DNA of 64,000 nt from Ornatilinea sp. (GCA_018433975.1 JAHDQE010000013.1:47692-111691); one strand, 5' to 3'; shown: positions 1 to 8,393, counted from the stretch's first letter. A program made the numbers and translations. Notes: generated from the letters alone by a model not told the origin.

Positions 1-2
1 AT

Positions 3-452
3 CTGGTTCATCCGCAATACTGGCTTCAGGATATCAGCCACGTCTTCCACGGTCGGGATATCTTCTCCCCGGTCGGTGCCCATCTGGCAGCCGGGGTGCC
101 ATTAGAGCAAGTCGGAGTGCCCATTGATGACCCCGTCCGTTTTAAACTGCCCCGGCCGCAGATCAAAACCGACTGTATTCTGGGTCAGGTCCTGTTACAG
201 GATAATTACGGCAATCTCTCTACCAATATTCCCCTCGCGGATCTGGAGAAACTCGACCCTGTCCGGCTCCGCATCCACATCGCCGGACAGGAGATCCGGG
301 GCCTGCTCCCCTCCTTCGGCTTTGGAAAAGCGGGTGACCTGGTGGCTGTGCATGGCACCTTCGGCACCCTGGTTATCGCGCAGGTCAATGGCAGCGCAGC
401 GGAACGGTTGGGCGTAGGGGTGGATGAACCTGTTGAAGTACTGTTCAACTGA
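3..452 (+). CDS. SAM hydroxide adenosyltransferase (DUF62), 3' part
   Basis: The reading frame is open from base 3 and its 5' end lies outside the window. The visible 149 residues match the C-terminal part of the next gene: HVFHGRDIFSPVGAHLAAG here against the equivalent FHGRDIF segment there, then the C-terminal beta-barrel-like half. The family (DUF62, related to the fluorinase) hydrolyses S-adenosylmethionine to adenosine and methionine; the His of FHGRDIF belongs to the family's Asp-Arg-His set. The gene stops 12 bp before its paralogue, so the two form a tandem pair upstream of an ECF importer. A GTG at 96 is an internal codon, not the start. The two copies differ at many positions, so this is not a recent duplication. 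Confidence 0.85.
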   Translation: MVHPQYWLQDISHVFHGRDIFSPVGAHLAAGVPLEQVGVPIDDPVRFKLPRPQIKTDCILGQVLLQDNYGNLSTNIPLADLEKLDPVRLRIHIAGQEIRGLLPSFGFGKAGDLVAVHGTFGTLVIAQVNGSAAERLGVGVDEPVEVLFN

Positions 453-464
453 TCGGAGAATACC

Positions 465-1265
465 ATGACCCGCATAATCAGTCTGACAACCGATTTTGGA
501 ACAGGCGACTTTGGCGTGGGCGAGATGCTCGGCGTGATCTACAGCATCGCCGGAGATAACGTGCGCATTGCCGATCTGACTCACGACGTACCTCCCCAGA
601 ATGTTCTGGATGCGGCCGTCATCCTGGGCCGCCATACTCCTTACTTCCCCCAAGATTCCGTCCACATTGTGGTTGTGGATCCCGGCGTGGGAACTCCCCG
701 CCGGCCGATTGCAGCTCGTCTGGGCAAACAGCTTTTCGTTGGACCCGATAATGGAGTTCTCACGCTGATGCTCCGCAATGCCCGCCGTGATGGGCAGCCC
801 ATTCAGGTCGTACATACCAACGAGCCGCAGTACTGGCTCAAAAACGTCAGTACTATTTTTCACGGGCGCGATATTTTTGCCGCAGTTGGAGCTCATCTGG
901 CAGCGGGGGTTTCACTGGAAGAATTGGGCGAAATCATAGACGATCCCATACTGCTCGACCTGGATGAACCACGGGCTATCAAAGGCGGATGGGAAGGCGT
1001 GATCACCCGGGTAGATCACTTCGGCAACCTTGAAAGCAACATCGATGCGTCCCGGATTGCGGATATGGGCGCGGTGGACGTTCTGGTGGGCGGCGTAACT
1101 ATCCACGGCCTGGTAGAAACTTTCGGAGAAGGCAAAGTTGGCGATCTGGTCGCCATGATCGACAGCTCCGGTGTGATTGCCGTCAGCGTGGTAAACGGCA
1201 GTGCTGCCGGGCATCTCAATGTATCGCAGGGCGACTCTTTCAAAATTATGGAGGCCCAATCCTGA
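465..1265 (+). CDS. SAM hydroxide adenosyltransferase (DUF62), second copy
   Basis: A complete 266-residue DUF62 protein, normal family length. The family converts S-adenosylmethionine plus water to adenosine and L-methionine. The conserved residues are visible: Asp72 and Arg79 in VDPGVGTPRR, and His133 in FHGRDIF; the N-terminal LTTDFGTGD and PDNGVLT segments are also typical. The ATG at 465 follows a GGAGAA ribosome site. It is the second of a tandem pair and is followed 56 bp later by the fused ECF ATPase, so the enzymes and importer are probably co-transcribed. A link between importer substrate and adenosine or methionine recycling is inference only. Confidence 0.9.
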   Translation: MTRIISLTTDFGTGDFGVGEMLGVIYSIAGDNVRIADLTHDVPPQNVLDAAVILGRHTPYFPQDSVHIVVVDPGVGTPRRPIAARLGKQLFVGPDNGVLTLMLRNARRDGQPIQVVHTNEPQYWLKNVSTIFHGRDIFAAVGAHLAAGVSLEELGEIIDDPILLDLDEPRAIKGGWEGVITRVDHFGNLESNIDASRIADMGAVDVLVGGVTIHGLVETFGEGKVGDLVAMIDSSGVIAVSVVNGSAAGHLNVSQGDSFKIMEAQS

Positions 1266-1321
1266 ACGTGAAAATATTGTAAAATGAAACTACCAAACCC
1301 ACTATTCAGAGTTGCAATCTA

Positions 1322-2932
1322 ATGAACCAATCGTTGCCCCTCGTTGTTGAAAACCTCACCTTCCAATATCTCCGGCGGGATACGCCTGCCATCCAGGGAT
1401 TAAATTTTTCCATGGCACCCGGCGAAATCTTGTTGATAGCCGGTTCAAGCGGGTGCGGAAAGACTACCCTGATGCGTTGCATCAACGGTCTCATTCCAGT
1501 AACCTATCACGGAAAGATGGAAGGGGAGATCTACATCTTCGGCCACTCGGTGCGTAAGATGAGCATGGCAGAAATTTCCGACCAGATCGGGACCGTCCTG
1601 CAGGACCCCGAACGGCAGATCGTTGCCAGTTATGTCTTCAATGAAATCGCTTTTGGACTGGAGAATCTGGGACTGCCTCGTGAAGAGATTTATCAACGGG
1701 TGAATGAGGTCATGGCCTATCTCAACATCGAGTTCCTCAAAGAACGCGAAACCTTCCAACTTTCCGGTGGCGAAAAGCAGAAAGTCGCTGTAGCCGGTGT
1801 CCTGGCCATGCGTCCCAGGATTCTGCTGCTGGATGAACCCCTGGCAAGTCTGGATCCCGTTTCAGCCCAGGAGGCGCTTCAGCTCTTCCGCCGGCTGGCG
1901 GACGACGGTATTTCCATTGTGCTGGTCGAGCACCGCGTGGAGGACGTGATGTCCATCCATCCCGACCAGGTCATGTACATACAGGATGGCCGGCAAATGT
2001 ATTTCGGTGATTTGCCGGGATTACTGAATAAAGTGGATCACTCCCAGATCAAACTCCCGGCGCAAGTCATCATGGAGCGTGCTCGGGAAGAACCGGCCCC
2101 GGTATTCCACTCCGGTCTGCCGCAAAAGGGCACGGAACCCCTGATCGATTTTAAGAACGTTCATTTCCGTTACAAGGAAGACTTTCCGGAAGTGCTGCAT
2201 GATGTTAACTTCACCGTCCACACAGGCGATGTCATCGCCATTCTGGGGCATAATGGCGCGGGCAAAACCACCCTGGTCAAACACGCGCTGGGACTTCTCA
2301 AACCCACCAGCGGCGCGGTCAGATTGCAGGGAAAAGATACCCAAAAGACCTCCATTGCCGAGAATGCCCACACCATTGGTTACGTGTTTCAAAGCCCTTC
2401 CCAGATGCTCTTCGCTCAGACGGTCCGGGAAGAGCTCGCTTTTGGCCCGTTGAATCTGGGACATTCCAAAGAACAGACCGAAAAAGATGTCAGCTGGGCA
2501 ATCGAAACCGTTCATCTGAAATCGGAGATGAACATGCCCCCCCTGGCGTTGTCCTTCGGCCAGCAGAAGCGCATCAGCATTGCCGCGATCCTGGCAATGC
2601 GTTCGCGTATTTTGATGATGGATGAACCCACTGCCGGCCAGGATTATTGGAACTATATGTCGTTCATGGATGCCATTTTGCAGATGCCGGGTTTTGAAGC
2701 CATTCTGTTCATCACTCACGATGTAGACCTGGCAGTAGTATATGCCAACCGCGTGCTGTTGATTGACAATGGCCGCATCATGGCGGATGGTCCTCCAGAG
2801 AAAGTTCTGGCTGACGAGGAACTTCTCAGAAGCTGCCGGGTGCTGCCTACCTCATTACTTCGGTTGAACCTGGAGCTGCTGCCTCAAACCGGGAAGTTCA
2901 TGCGGGCGGAAGCTCTGGCTCATCAGTGTTGA
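1322..2932 (+). CDS. ECF transporter energising ATPase, two fused ABC domains
   Basis: This 536-residue cytoplasmic protein carries two nucleotide-binding domains and replaces the usual separate EcfA1 and EcfA2. Domain 1 has Walker A GSSGCGKTT (41-49), signature LSGGE (147-151) and Walker B ILLLDEP. Domain 2 has Walker A GHNGAGKTT (309-317), signature LSFGQ (410-414, with Phe in place of the usual first Gly) and Walker B ILMMDEP. Energy-coupling-factor importers use such ATPases with an integral EcfT and a substrate-binding S component; both follow directly. The single-chain double ATPase resembles YkoD-type proteins. The substrate cannot be read from this subunit. Confidence 0.93.
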   Translation: MNQSLPLVVENLTFQYLRRDTPAIQGLNFSMAPGEILLIAGSSGCGKTTLMRCINGLIPVTYHGKMEGEIYIFGHSVRKMSMAEISDQIGTVLQDPERQIVASYVFNEIAFGLENLGLPREEIYQRVNEVMAYLNIEFLKERETFQLSGGEKQKVAVAGVLAMRPRILLLDEPLASLDPVSAQEALQLFRRLADDGISIVLVEHRVEDVMSIHPDQVMYIQDGRQMYFGDLPGLLNKVDHSQIKLPAQVIMERAREEPAPVFHSGLPQKGTEPLIDFKNVHFRYKEDFPEVLHDVNFTVHTGDVIAILGHNGAGKTTLVKHALGLLKPTSGAVRLQGKDTQKTSIAENAHTIGYVFQSPSQMLFAQTVREELAFGPLNLGHSKEQTEKDVSWAIETVHLKSEMNMPPLALSFGQQKRISIAAILAMRSRILMMDEPTAGQDYWNYMSFMDAILQMPGFEAILFITHDVDLAVVYANRVLLIDNGRIMADGPPEKVLADEELLRSCRVLPTSLLRLNLELLPQTGKFMRAEALAHQC

Positions 2933-2990
2933 AGCGCGACCGCTTCACACCGTGTCCTATTTTTTGTTATTTAGAAGGAGGCAAACTATT

Positions 2991-3542
2991 ATGGAAGAAA
3001 AGAAATCACTTTGGTCCTTTGGGACCCGGCAGGTGGTCTTTGCGGCCATCGGTGCAGCCCTGTATGGCGTACTGTCTTTCGTGTTTAACTTTCTACAGCT
3101 TCCGGCTTCAGGCAATGTCGCCTTCCGGCCGGCCGTTGTCATTCCACTCTTCTTTGGGGTGGCCTTCGGCCCCATTGTAGGTTTCATCACCGGTATACTG
3201 GGCAATATCATCGGCGACCTGCTCTCCGGATATGGTTTCTGGATCTGGTGGGACCTCGGTAATGGGCTGATCGGTCTGGTAGCCGGACTGTGCGCCGGGA
3301 TGATGGTGGATTACAAAAGCGTCAAAGACATCGTTATCGCCGAAATCTTCGTAGTATTGGGCTGCGCAGTGGGCATGTTTGTCGCGTCCCTCTCCGAAAT
3401 GTGGGTCTCTGGTCTGGATTTTGCCACCGCGATGGCCACCAATTTTGTACCCGCTTTTGTCACCAATATTATCAACGGTCTGGTACTGACTCCCTTACTG
3501 ATGATTGCTTACAGTGCGATCCGCGGTCGGTCAGGACGGTAA
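2991..3542 (+). CDS. ECF transporter S component, UPF0397/COG4720-like
   Basis: A 183-residue very hydrophobic protein with about five to six membrane segments. Its N-terminal VVFAAIGAALYGVLS followed by a GPIVGFITGILGNIIGDLLS segment resembles the UPF0397 group of ECF substrate-binding components. The start is set at the ATG at 2991 because an AGGAGG lies at the right distance; an upstream in-frame ATG at 2952 lacks one. It lies between the fused ATPase and EcfT in one operon. The specificity is unknown; the neighbouring SAM-hydrolase genes suggest, without proof, a nucleoside, methionine-related or vitamin-like compound. A perfect 34-bp palindrome follows the stop codon. Confidence 0.8.
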   Translation: MEEKKSLWSFGTRQVVFAAIGAALYGVLSFVFNFLQLPASGNVAFRPAVVIPLFFGVAFGPIVGFITGILGNIIGDLLSGYGFWIWWDLGNGLIGLVAGLCAGMMVDYKSVKDIVIAEIFVVLGCAVGMFVASLSEMWVSGLDFATAMATNFVPAFVTNIINGLVLTPLLMIAYSAIRGRSGR

Positions 3543-3551
3543 TACAATGTT

Positions 3552-3585
3552 CCGTGTCAGGGCGAAGGCCTTCGCCCTGACACGG
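3552..3585. repeat. Perfect 34-bp palindrome between S component and EcfT
   Basis: Two 17-nt arms starting CCGTGTCAGGGCGAAGG are exactly complementary with no loop. It lies 10 bp after the S-component stop and 32 bp before the EcfT start. As RNA it would form a very stable hairpin between two co-transcribed genes, suggesting processing, partial termination or differential stability. No T-run follows, so it is not a standard terminator. Confidence 0.9.
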
Positions 3586-3616
3586 CTTTCCAAATTTACG
3601 AAACAGGACACATACG

Positions 3617-4468
3617 ATGATCGTCACTTTTGGATATCGCCCCCGCGAAAGCATTGTGGAAAAGTTCGATCCGCGGGCGCGTTGGATCTTCTCCATCCTA
3701 TCTCTTTTTACCATTGTCAACTTCTGGGATATCCGTTTCCTGCTGTACTTCATGGTCGTATCTCTGGTACAGTACCGGCTCACCCGCCTGACCTGGAAAG
3801 AGACCCGCCGCGCCTGGATGTTCATCTTTTTCCTGATGTTTGTGATGATCTTCATCAATACCATCATCACCAGCGCCGGCACCATCAGTGATGTCATCCG
3901 CGAACCCCATGTCATTCTGGAATTCTACAGGCCCTTCCATTTTGCCCTCAGCATTGAGCGCCTGTGGTTCGCGCTGACTCAAATCGTCCGCATCCTTGCC
4001 ATTACCTCTCTGTTCCTTGTCATTCCCTTCACCATGGATCCGCGCCGGTACGGCGTAACCTTTAAAGGTCTTGGGTTCGGCGACAAGCTGGCTTTCACCA
4101 TGGACCTGGCATTTCGCTTTGTGCCCACCCTGGCAAGGGATTTCTCCATTACTCTGGACGCGCAGAAGGCACGCGGTTATGAGTTGGAAAAATTTGACGG
4201 CAATATTTTTAAAAAGATTGCCCGGATGGCCCCTCTTTTGATCCCGGTCACAATGAACTCTCTGCTCAGCGGTGAGGACATGGTAAACGCGATGGATTTG
4301 CGCAGTTTCAGCTCCGGAGAAAAGCGCACCTGGCTGCATACTTTGCAGTACCAGCCCCGTGATTACGTCCTGATTGCCTACAGTGTGGTCATGCTGGTCG
4401 TATCTTTTATTCTGCCGCACTACTTTGGCATTGGCAATTTTTGGATGCCGGATTTTCTGCTCCCCTGA
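3617..4468 (+). CDS. ECF transporter transmembrane component EcfT
   Basis: A 283-residue integral membrane protein of the CbiQ/EcfT family, which couples ATP hydrolysis by the ATPases to movement of the S component. Five or so hydrophobic segments precede a cytoplasmic region with the two family coupling signatures: DAQKARGYEL around 181-190 (a clear Ala-Arg-Gly motif) and a degenerate second one, AMDLRSF (225-231), where the usual A-R-G is altered. It is the last gene of the DUF62-DUF62-ATPase-S-T operon. About 200 bp without a gene follows before the next, unrelated gene. Confidence 0.9.
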   Translation: MIVTFGYRPRESIVEKFDPRARWIFSILSLFTIVNFWDIRFLLYFMVVSLVQYRLTRLTWKETRRAWMFIFFLMFVMIFINTIITSAGTISDVIREPHVILEFYRPFHFALSIERLWFALTQIVRILAITSLFLVIPFTMDPRRYGVTFKGLGFGDKLAFTMDLAFRFVPTLARDFSITLDAQKARGYELEKFDGNIFKKIARMAPLLIPVTMNSLLSGEDMVNAMDLRSFSSGEKRTWLHTLQYQPRDYVLIAYSVVMLVVSFILPHYFGIGNFWMPDFLLP

Positions 4469-4670
4469 ATATCCTTCCAATTCAACTGCGCACTTCACCC
4501 ACAATTTCACCCGAATGAGCGGGAATGCTTGTTAACTTCCTGTAAAGCCATCCCCTTTCAAAATCCTGTACACTGTTCATACAGATCATTCTGGATCATA
4601 TTAACCACTTTTCCGGATTTTTGAAGCAGAGCCTGCAAAACCATTACACACAAAAGAAAGGGAACATCAC

Positions 4671-5063
4671 ATGAACACAACAAAGGTCGCGCACTTCCCC
4701 TCCAGCACTACGCTGACAATACTTACCCTGCTGCTGGTATTACTCTTCCTGATGGTTAATCCATCGATTGCTTTTGCAGGCACGAAACCCCCTCCTCCCA
4801 GTACCCGTACCACAGTAGAACGTGAAGCCTCTTCCTGCACGTTTAAGTATGTCGGGGATAACGCGGAGACCTGCTCCGGCTATTCCGGCTTCCCCTGCAC
4901 CTGCACCATCAACTGCCCTACCTGTCTGCAGGAAGACGAAACCTGCACCGGGCTTTCCGTCGCGACGATCAATAGTATCTGCGGAAATTCCGGCTGGCAG
5001 GAAGCCGACCGCTATGTGCAGTGGCACTACTATACCGTTGTAAAGTACCGAAGAGCCCTGTAG
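4671..5063 (+). CDS. Small secreted cysteine-rich protein
   Basis: A 130-residue protein of unrecognised family. Residues 1-36 form a signal peptide (polar start, hydrophobic LTLLLVLLFLMV core, Ala-x-Ala near 33-36). The mature part has eight cysteines, including CTC and CPTC pairs, compatible with four disulfides in a compact extracellular domain. The start ATG follows AAGGGAACATCAC. The gene stands alone between the ECF operon and a convergent biosynthetic operon and ends at its own hairpin. No catalytic motif is visible; it could be a structural, peptide-like or metal-binding secreted factor. Confidence concerns its being a real gene, not its function. Confidence 0.65.
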   Translation: MNTTKVAHFPSSTTLTILTLLLVLLFLMVNPSIAFAGTKPPPPSTRTTVEREASSCTFKYVGDNAETCSGYSGFPCTCTINCPTCLQEDETCTGLSVATINSICGNSGWQEADRYVQWHYYTVVKYRRAL

Positions 5064-5087
5064 ACGGGTTGGTTACATTTTAAAACA

Positions 5088-5118
5088 ACATCCTCGGCGT
5101 CAGAATACCCGAGGATGT
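5088..5118. terminator. Hairpin between convergent genes
   Basis: ACATCCTCGG (5088-5097) pairs exactly with CCGAGGATGT (5109-5118) across an 11-nt loop and is followed by CTACTTTTAA. It lies 25 bp after the secreted Cys-rich gene and 115 bp from the end of the convergent aspartokinase gene, so it may serve both. Confidence 0.6.
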
Positions 5119-5232
5119 CTACTTTTAACATCAGAAATTGCGGTAACCCCTGCATCCTATAACGCTATACGTATCATGCCGAGTCTACCGGACGAAGCAT
5201 TTTTACCGCATTACCAGACTGATGAACTCTCT

Positions 5233-6690
5233 TTAAGAAAACTGTATTTCGGCTTCCGTTTTGGCCCTTACCGGCTCCGTCAACCGGTGCAGCGCCTGAA
5301 TTGTCCGGTGCGTATCTTCCACCGTCACCACCATACTGATCGATACATCCGAAGAGCCGTGTGCAATCGCCAGCACATTCACCCCGGCATCCCCCAGCGC
5401 GCTGAAGATTCGTCCCGCCACCCCCAGCCGGTAGCGCATCCCGGGGCAAACCGTAGTCACAATGGTCACCTCTTCGGTAGCCCATACCCGGTCAATATTG
5501 CCCCGCCGGATCTCCTCTGCCAGATCGCGTTCCAACACCATCTGGATTTCGTCGGCAGCGTCACACGGCACGGCAAAAGTCAGGGACTGTTCCGAGGAAG
5601 CCTCGGTAATCAGCGGGACGGTTGCTCCGGTGGTCGCCACGGCGCTGAAGATGCGCGCCGCCACGCCTGGGACTCCCAGCATACCGCGCCCCTCCACCGT
5701 AAACAGCTTCATTCCCCGAAAAGCAGTCACCGCTTTAATTGTGGTCCCGTTCACTTTCCCCACTCCATCCGTCAGCAGGGTGCCGGGATGCTCCGGATTG
5801 AAGGTGTTGCGCACCCGCAATGTAATCCCGGCCTCAATCACCGGGCGGATACTTTTGGGATGCAACACTTTTGCACCGTAATACGCCAGCTCGGAGACCT
5901 CGCGATACGAAAGCTCCGGCAGGGTGCGTGCTTCCGGCACAATCCGCGGGTCGGCCGTCATCACGCCGTCCACATCCGTCCAGATCCATACCTCGTCCGC
6001 GGGCAGGACAGCGCCCAACAAAGCCGCGGAGTAATCACTTCCACCTCGTCCCAGTGTGGTGACCACGCCCGAGGGCGTCGCCCCAATGAAGCCGGTTACC
6101 ACCGGGATCTGCCCCTCTACCAGCATGGGTTCCAGCACCACCCGGGTCTGGGCCTCGGTAACGGTCAGGTCGGGCACTGCGCTCTGGAAATTGTCATCGG
6201 TCGCAATCAATCGGGTGGCATCCACCGCCTGCGCCGGCAGCCCATTCGCCCGCAAAGCCGCTGCAATAACCCGCACGCTGATACGTTCTCCCAACGAGGA
6301 AACCGTATCCAGGACACGAGGAGTGGCCTCCCCCAATGCCCCAATGGCCTGCGCCAGATTGGAAAAATTGGCGATCAGTTCTTCAAGCTCCTGCCGGACT
6401 TGCGCGGTTTGCACCGGATCATGCACCAATGCTTCTATCACACTCTCATGCCGCTCATGCAGCGCCCGAACCGTTTCATGGAACGGTTCCATATCCCCCC
6501 GGGCTGCACTCTGCGCGCTGTTCAATAACCCATTGGTGATCCCCGAAAATGCCGAAACCACCACCACCTGTCTCGGCCAATCCAGCCGGGCCGATGCTAC
6601 AATTTCCTGTACATTTTCAATCGCCTCAATCGAGCCGACCGAAGTTCCCCCAAACTTCATCACCAATGTTTTTCCCGGTTTTCCTGCCAT
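5233..6690 (-). CDS. Aspartate kinase with C-terminal ACT domains
   Basis: Phosphorylates L-aspartate, the first step toward lysine, threonine and methionine. With the chosen start it has 485 residues, usual for a monofunctional aspartokinase. KFGGTSVGS at 12-20 is the family nucleotide-binding signature; GRGGSDYSA in the middle and two ACT modules at the end (inhibitor sensing) are present. The ATG at 6690 is preferred over 6702 because GAGGAA precedes it at 6-nt spacing. It follows the cystathionine gamma-synthase-like gene in the same leader-controlled transcript, so it is probably the aspartokinase dedicated to methionine supply. Confidence 0.93.
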   Translation of the reverse strand: MAGKPGKTLVMKFGGTSVGSIEAIENVQEIVASARLDWPRQVVVVSAFSGITNGLLNSAQSAARGDMEPFHETVRALHERHESVIEALVHDPVQTAQVRQELEELIANFSNLAQAIGALGEATPRVLDTVSSLGERISVRVIAAALRANGLPAQAVDATRLIATDDNFQSAVPDLTVTEAQTRVVLEPMLVEGQIPVVTGFIGATPSGVVTTLGRGGSDYSAALLGAVLPADEVWIWTDVDGVMTADPRIVPEARTLPELSYREVSELAYYGAKVLHPKSIRPVIEAGITLRVRNTFNPEHPGTLLTDGVGKVNGTTIKAVTAFRGMKLFTVEGRGMLGVPGVAARIFSAVATTGATVPLITEASSEQSLTFAVPCDAADEIQMVLERDLAEEIRRGNIDRVWATEEVTIVTTVCPGMRYRLGVAGRIFSALGDAGVNVLAIAHGSSDVSISMVVTVEDTHRTIQALHRLTEPVRAKTEAEIQFS

Positions 6691-6734
6691 TAAATTCCTC
6701 ATTCTCTACCTATAATCAGCAAACCCCACCGCTC

Positions 6735-7976
6735 TCACGCGACTCCGGCCAATGCCTGTTCCAGATCGGCAATAATATCCGCCGGGTCCTCAATCCCCAG
6801 CGCGAACCGCACCAGATTGTCTTCAATGCCAATTGCCGCCCGCTCTTCCGCCGTCAAATGATGGTAAGACATCAACGCCGGCTGCACCACAAGGCTTTCC
6901 GTCCCACCCAGCGAAGGCGTGGTGTAAGGGATTTGCAGCCGGTCGATGAAGCGCGCCGTAGATTCCAGATCACCACGCACGTTGAAGGAGATTACCCCGC
7001 CAAAGCCCTTCATTTGCGTGCGGGCCACCGCGTGGTCGGGGTGCGAGGCCAAACCGGGATACCACACCCGTTCGACCGCCGGATGCCCCTCCAGGTATTC
7101 CGCCACCTGCTGGCCGCTGGCATTCTGGTGCCGCACCCGCAGCGCCAGGGATTTCAACCCTCGCCCCAGCAGGTAGGCGTTCTGCGGAGCCAGCACCGCT
7201 CCCATCGACGCCATATTCTCTTCAATTTTTTTCAACAGATCGGTTCGCCCCACCACCGCGCCTGCCAGCAGGTCATGATGTCCGCCCAGGTATTTGGTCG
7301 CCGAGTGCACAACCAGATCAATCCCATACTCAATCGGACGCAGGTTGATCGGTGTGGCAAAGGTCGTATCCAGCATTGTCAGCACGCCCCGCCGGTGAGC
7401 AATCTCTGCCACCCGCTCTACATCCAGCACCCGCAGATAGGGATTGGTGGGCGTTTCCGAGAGGATGATACGGGTCTCCGGGCCGATGGCCGCTTCCAGA
7501 GCGTCATAATCACCCATCGGCACCACGCTGCACGTCACACCGTAACGCTTCAGGAAATCGTTGGTGAATTCGCGCGTCCGGCGGTAAATATCGTCGGTAA
7601 TCACCAGATGCGCGCCCGCGCCCAGCAGGGCTAGCAGTGTGGTGGTCACAGCGGCCATACCGGAGGAGAACAGCAGCGCGTCATCCGCCCCTTCCAGCGC
7701 AGCAATGCGCTCCGCCACCGCTTCAACCGTCGGGTTGCCGTATCGCCCATACTCATAGCGGTCGAACTTCTCTCCGGCTTCATGCCGCTCGAGGAAATCC
7801 TGAATATCCTCCAGGCTGTCAAAGGCATACGTCGCGGTCTGTACAATCGGATCGATCAGGGCGTGAAAAGGTTTGTCGCGCCGCGCACCGGCGTGTACCG
7901 CTCGGGTTGAGTCGCCCGCTGTTTGAAAGCGGATCAGGGACTGGGTTTCAGGGGTCATAACTTTAGATAAGGTCAT
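6735..7976 (-). CDS. Cystathionine gamma-synthase-like PLP enzyme
   Basis: A 413-residue member of the Cys/Met-metabolism PLP family, acting in transsulfuration or homoserine-ester sulfhydrylation. YGRYGNPT (76-83), SSGMAAV and the PLP lysine K228 in [11 protein letters not shown] are diagnostic. The family includes cystathionine gamma-synthase, beta-lyase, gamma-lyase and O-acylhomoserine sulfhydrylase, which cannot be separated by eye; the aspartokinase partner and Met-rich leader favour a biosynthetic methionine role. The start at 7976 has a GGAG box; the open frame runs upstream to 8060 through the terminator hairpin and is not used. Its 5' leader carries promoter, leader peptide and terminator. 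Confidence 0.9.
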   Translation of the reverse strand: MTLSKVMTPETQSLIRFQTAGDSTRAVHAGARRDKPFHALIDPIVQTATYAFDSLEDIQDFLERHEAGEKFDRYEYGRYGNPTVEAVAERIAALEGADDALLFSSGMAAVTTTLLALLGAGAHLVITDDIYRRTREFTNDFLKRYGVTCSVVPMGDYDALEAAIGPETRIILSETPTNPYLRVLDVERVAEIAHRRGVLTMLDTTFATPINLRPIEYGIDLVVHSATKYLGGHHDLLAGAVVGRTDLLKKIEENMASMGAVLAPQNAYLLGRGLKSLALRVRHQNASGQQVAEYLEGHPAVERVWYPGLASHPDHAVARTQMKGFGGVISFNVRGDLESTARFIDRLQIPYTTPSLGGTESLVVQPALMSYHHLTAEERAAIGIEDNLVRFALGIEDPADIIADLEQALAGVA

Positions 7977-8010
7977 CTCACAGCTCCATTTCAAATTAAT
8001 TTCCAGAGAT

Positions 8011-8042
8011 AAAAAAAAACAGGCTGCCCGTATGGGCAGCCT
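8011..8042 (-). terminator. Intrinsic terminator (attenuator) before the methionine operon
   Basis: On the minus strand AGGCTGCCC and GGGCAGCCT form a 9-bp perfect GC-rich stem with a 4-nt loop (8021-8042), followed by a run of nine T (8011-8019). It ends 35 bp before the start of the cystathionine gamma-synthase-like gene, inside the operon leader and after the Met-rich leader ORF. Its 5' arm can alternatively pair with bases 8094-8101 in the leader ORF. This is the layout of a transcription attenuator. Confidence 0.9.
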
Positions 8043-8069
8043 GCCGATGATAAAGGTCAAATAGCCGAA

Positions 8070-8186
8070 TTACACAGCCAGGACCCTCAAACGAGCCGCC
8101 CGAGTATGTAGACTGCGCATGACCATAGACATCATGGAGACCATCATTAAGGTTGCAAAGGCGTAAACTTCGGGTAATTGGCTCAT
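8070..8186 (-). CDS. Met-rich leader peptide (38 aa)
   Basis: This small ORF begins with ATG at 8186, seven bases after AAGGA, and ends with TAA at 8070-8072. Its 38 codons include seven ATG: the start plus codons 14, 15, 18, 19, 21 and 23 (peptide segment TLMMVSMMSMVMRSL). It sits between a strong promoter and an intrinsic terminator upstream of a methionine-pathway operon. By analogy with the trp, his, thr and ilv leader peptides, scarcity of charged tRNA-Met would stall a ribosome on the Met run. That would leave codons 29-31 (CGG GCG GCT) free to pair with the terminator's 5' arm. Regulation is inferred from architecture; the ORF and hairpins are seen directly. Confidence 0.82.
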   Translation of the reverse strand: MSQLPEVYAFATLMMVSMMSMVMRSLHTRAARLRVLAV

Positions 8187-8204
8187 TATTAAATCCTTGG
8201 GTAG

Positions 8205-8233
8205 AGTTTACCGGATTTCCGGAGATCGGTCAA
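8205..8233 (-). promoter_or_regulatory. Sigma-70-type promoter of the methionine leader
   Basis: Minus-strand TTGACC (8228-8233), a 17-bp spacer and TAAACT (8205-8210). The leader ORF starts 18 nt after the -10, so the 5' UTR is about 11 nt. A 10-bp direct repeat, GGTGCTTGAC on the minus strand, overlaps the -35 (8229-8238) and recurs 64 bp upstream (8293-8302); it could be a regulator site or a second -35 without an evident -10. Confidence 0.7.
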
Positions 8234-8393
8234 GCACCAATTTTGTGTTTGCTTATTGTTGTGCATCGCCGCGAATTACCGGGCAATCTCCCGTCAAGCA
8301 CCGGTTCTTTTCCCCAAAAAAGCTCTGCGGCTCTGTAGCTTTGCTTTAGAAAACGGAACACATCACAAATCGCACTTTTCGTGCAAATCAAAA

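Noticed and set aside
5176..6528. 450-codon plus-strand frame opposite aspartokinase
   Set aside because: Antisense shadow of a clear aspartokinase; composition and lack of family motifs rule it out.
6549..7634. 361-codon plus-strand frame opposite the PLP enzyme
   Set aside because: Antisense shadow; His- and Gln-rich nonsense with no ribosome site.
7976..8233. SAM riboswitch in the methionine operon leader
   Set aside because: The leader is almost filled by the ORF and the terminator; no S-box core pattern was seen.
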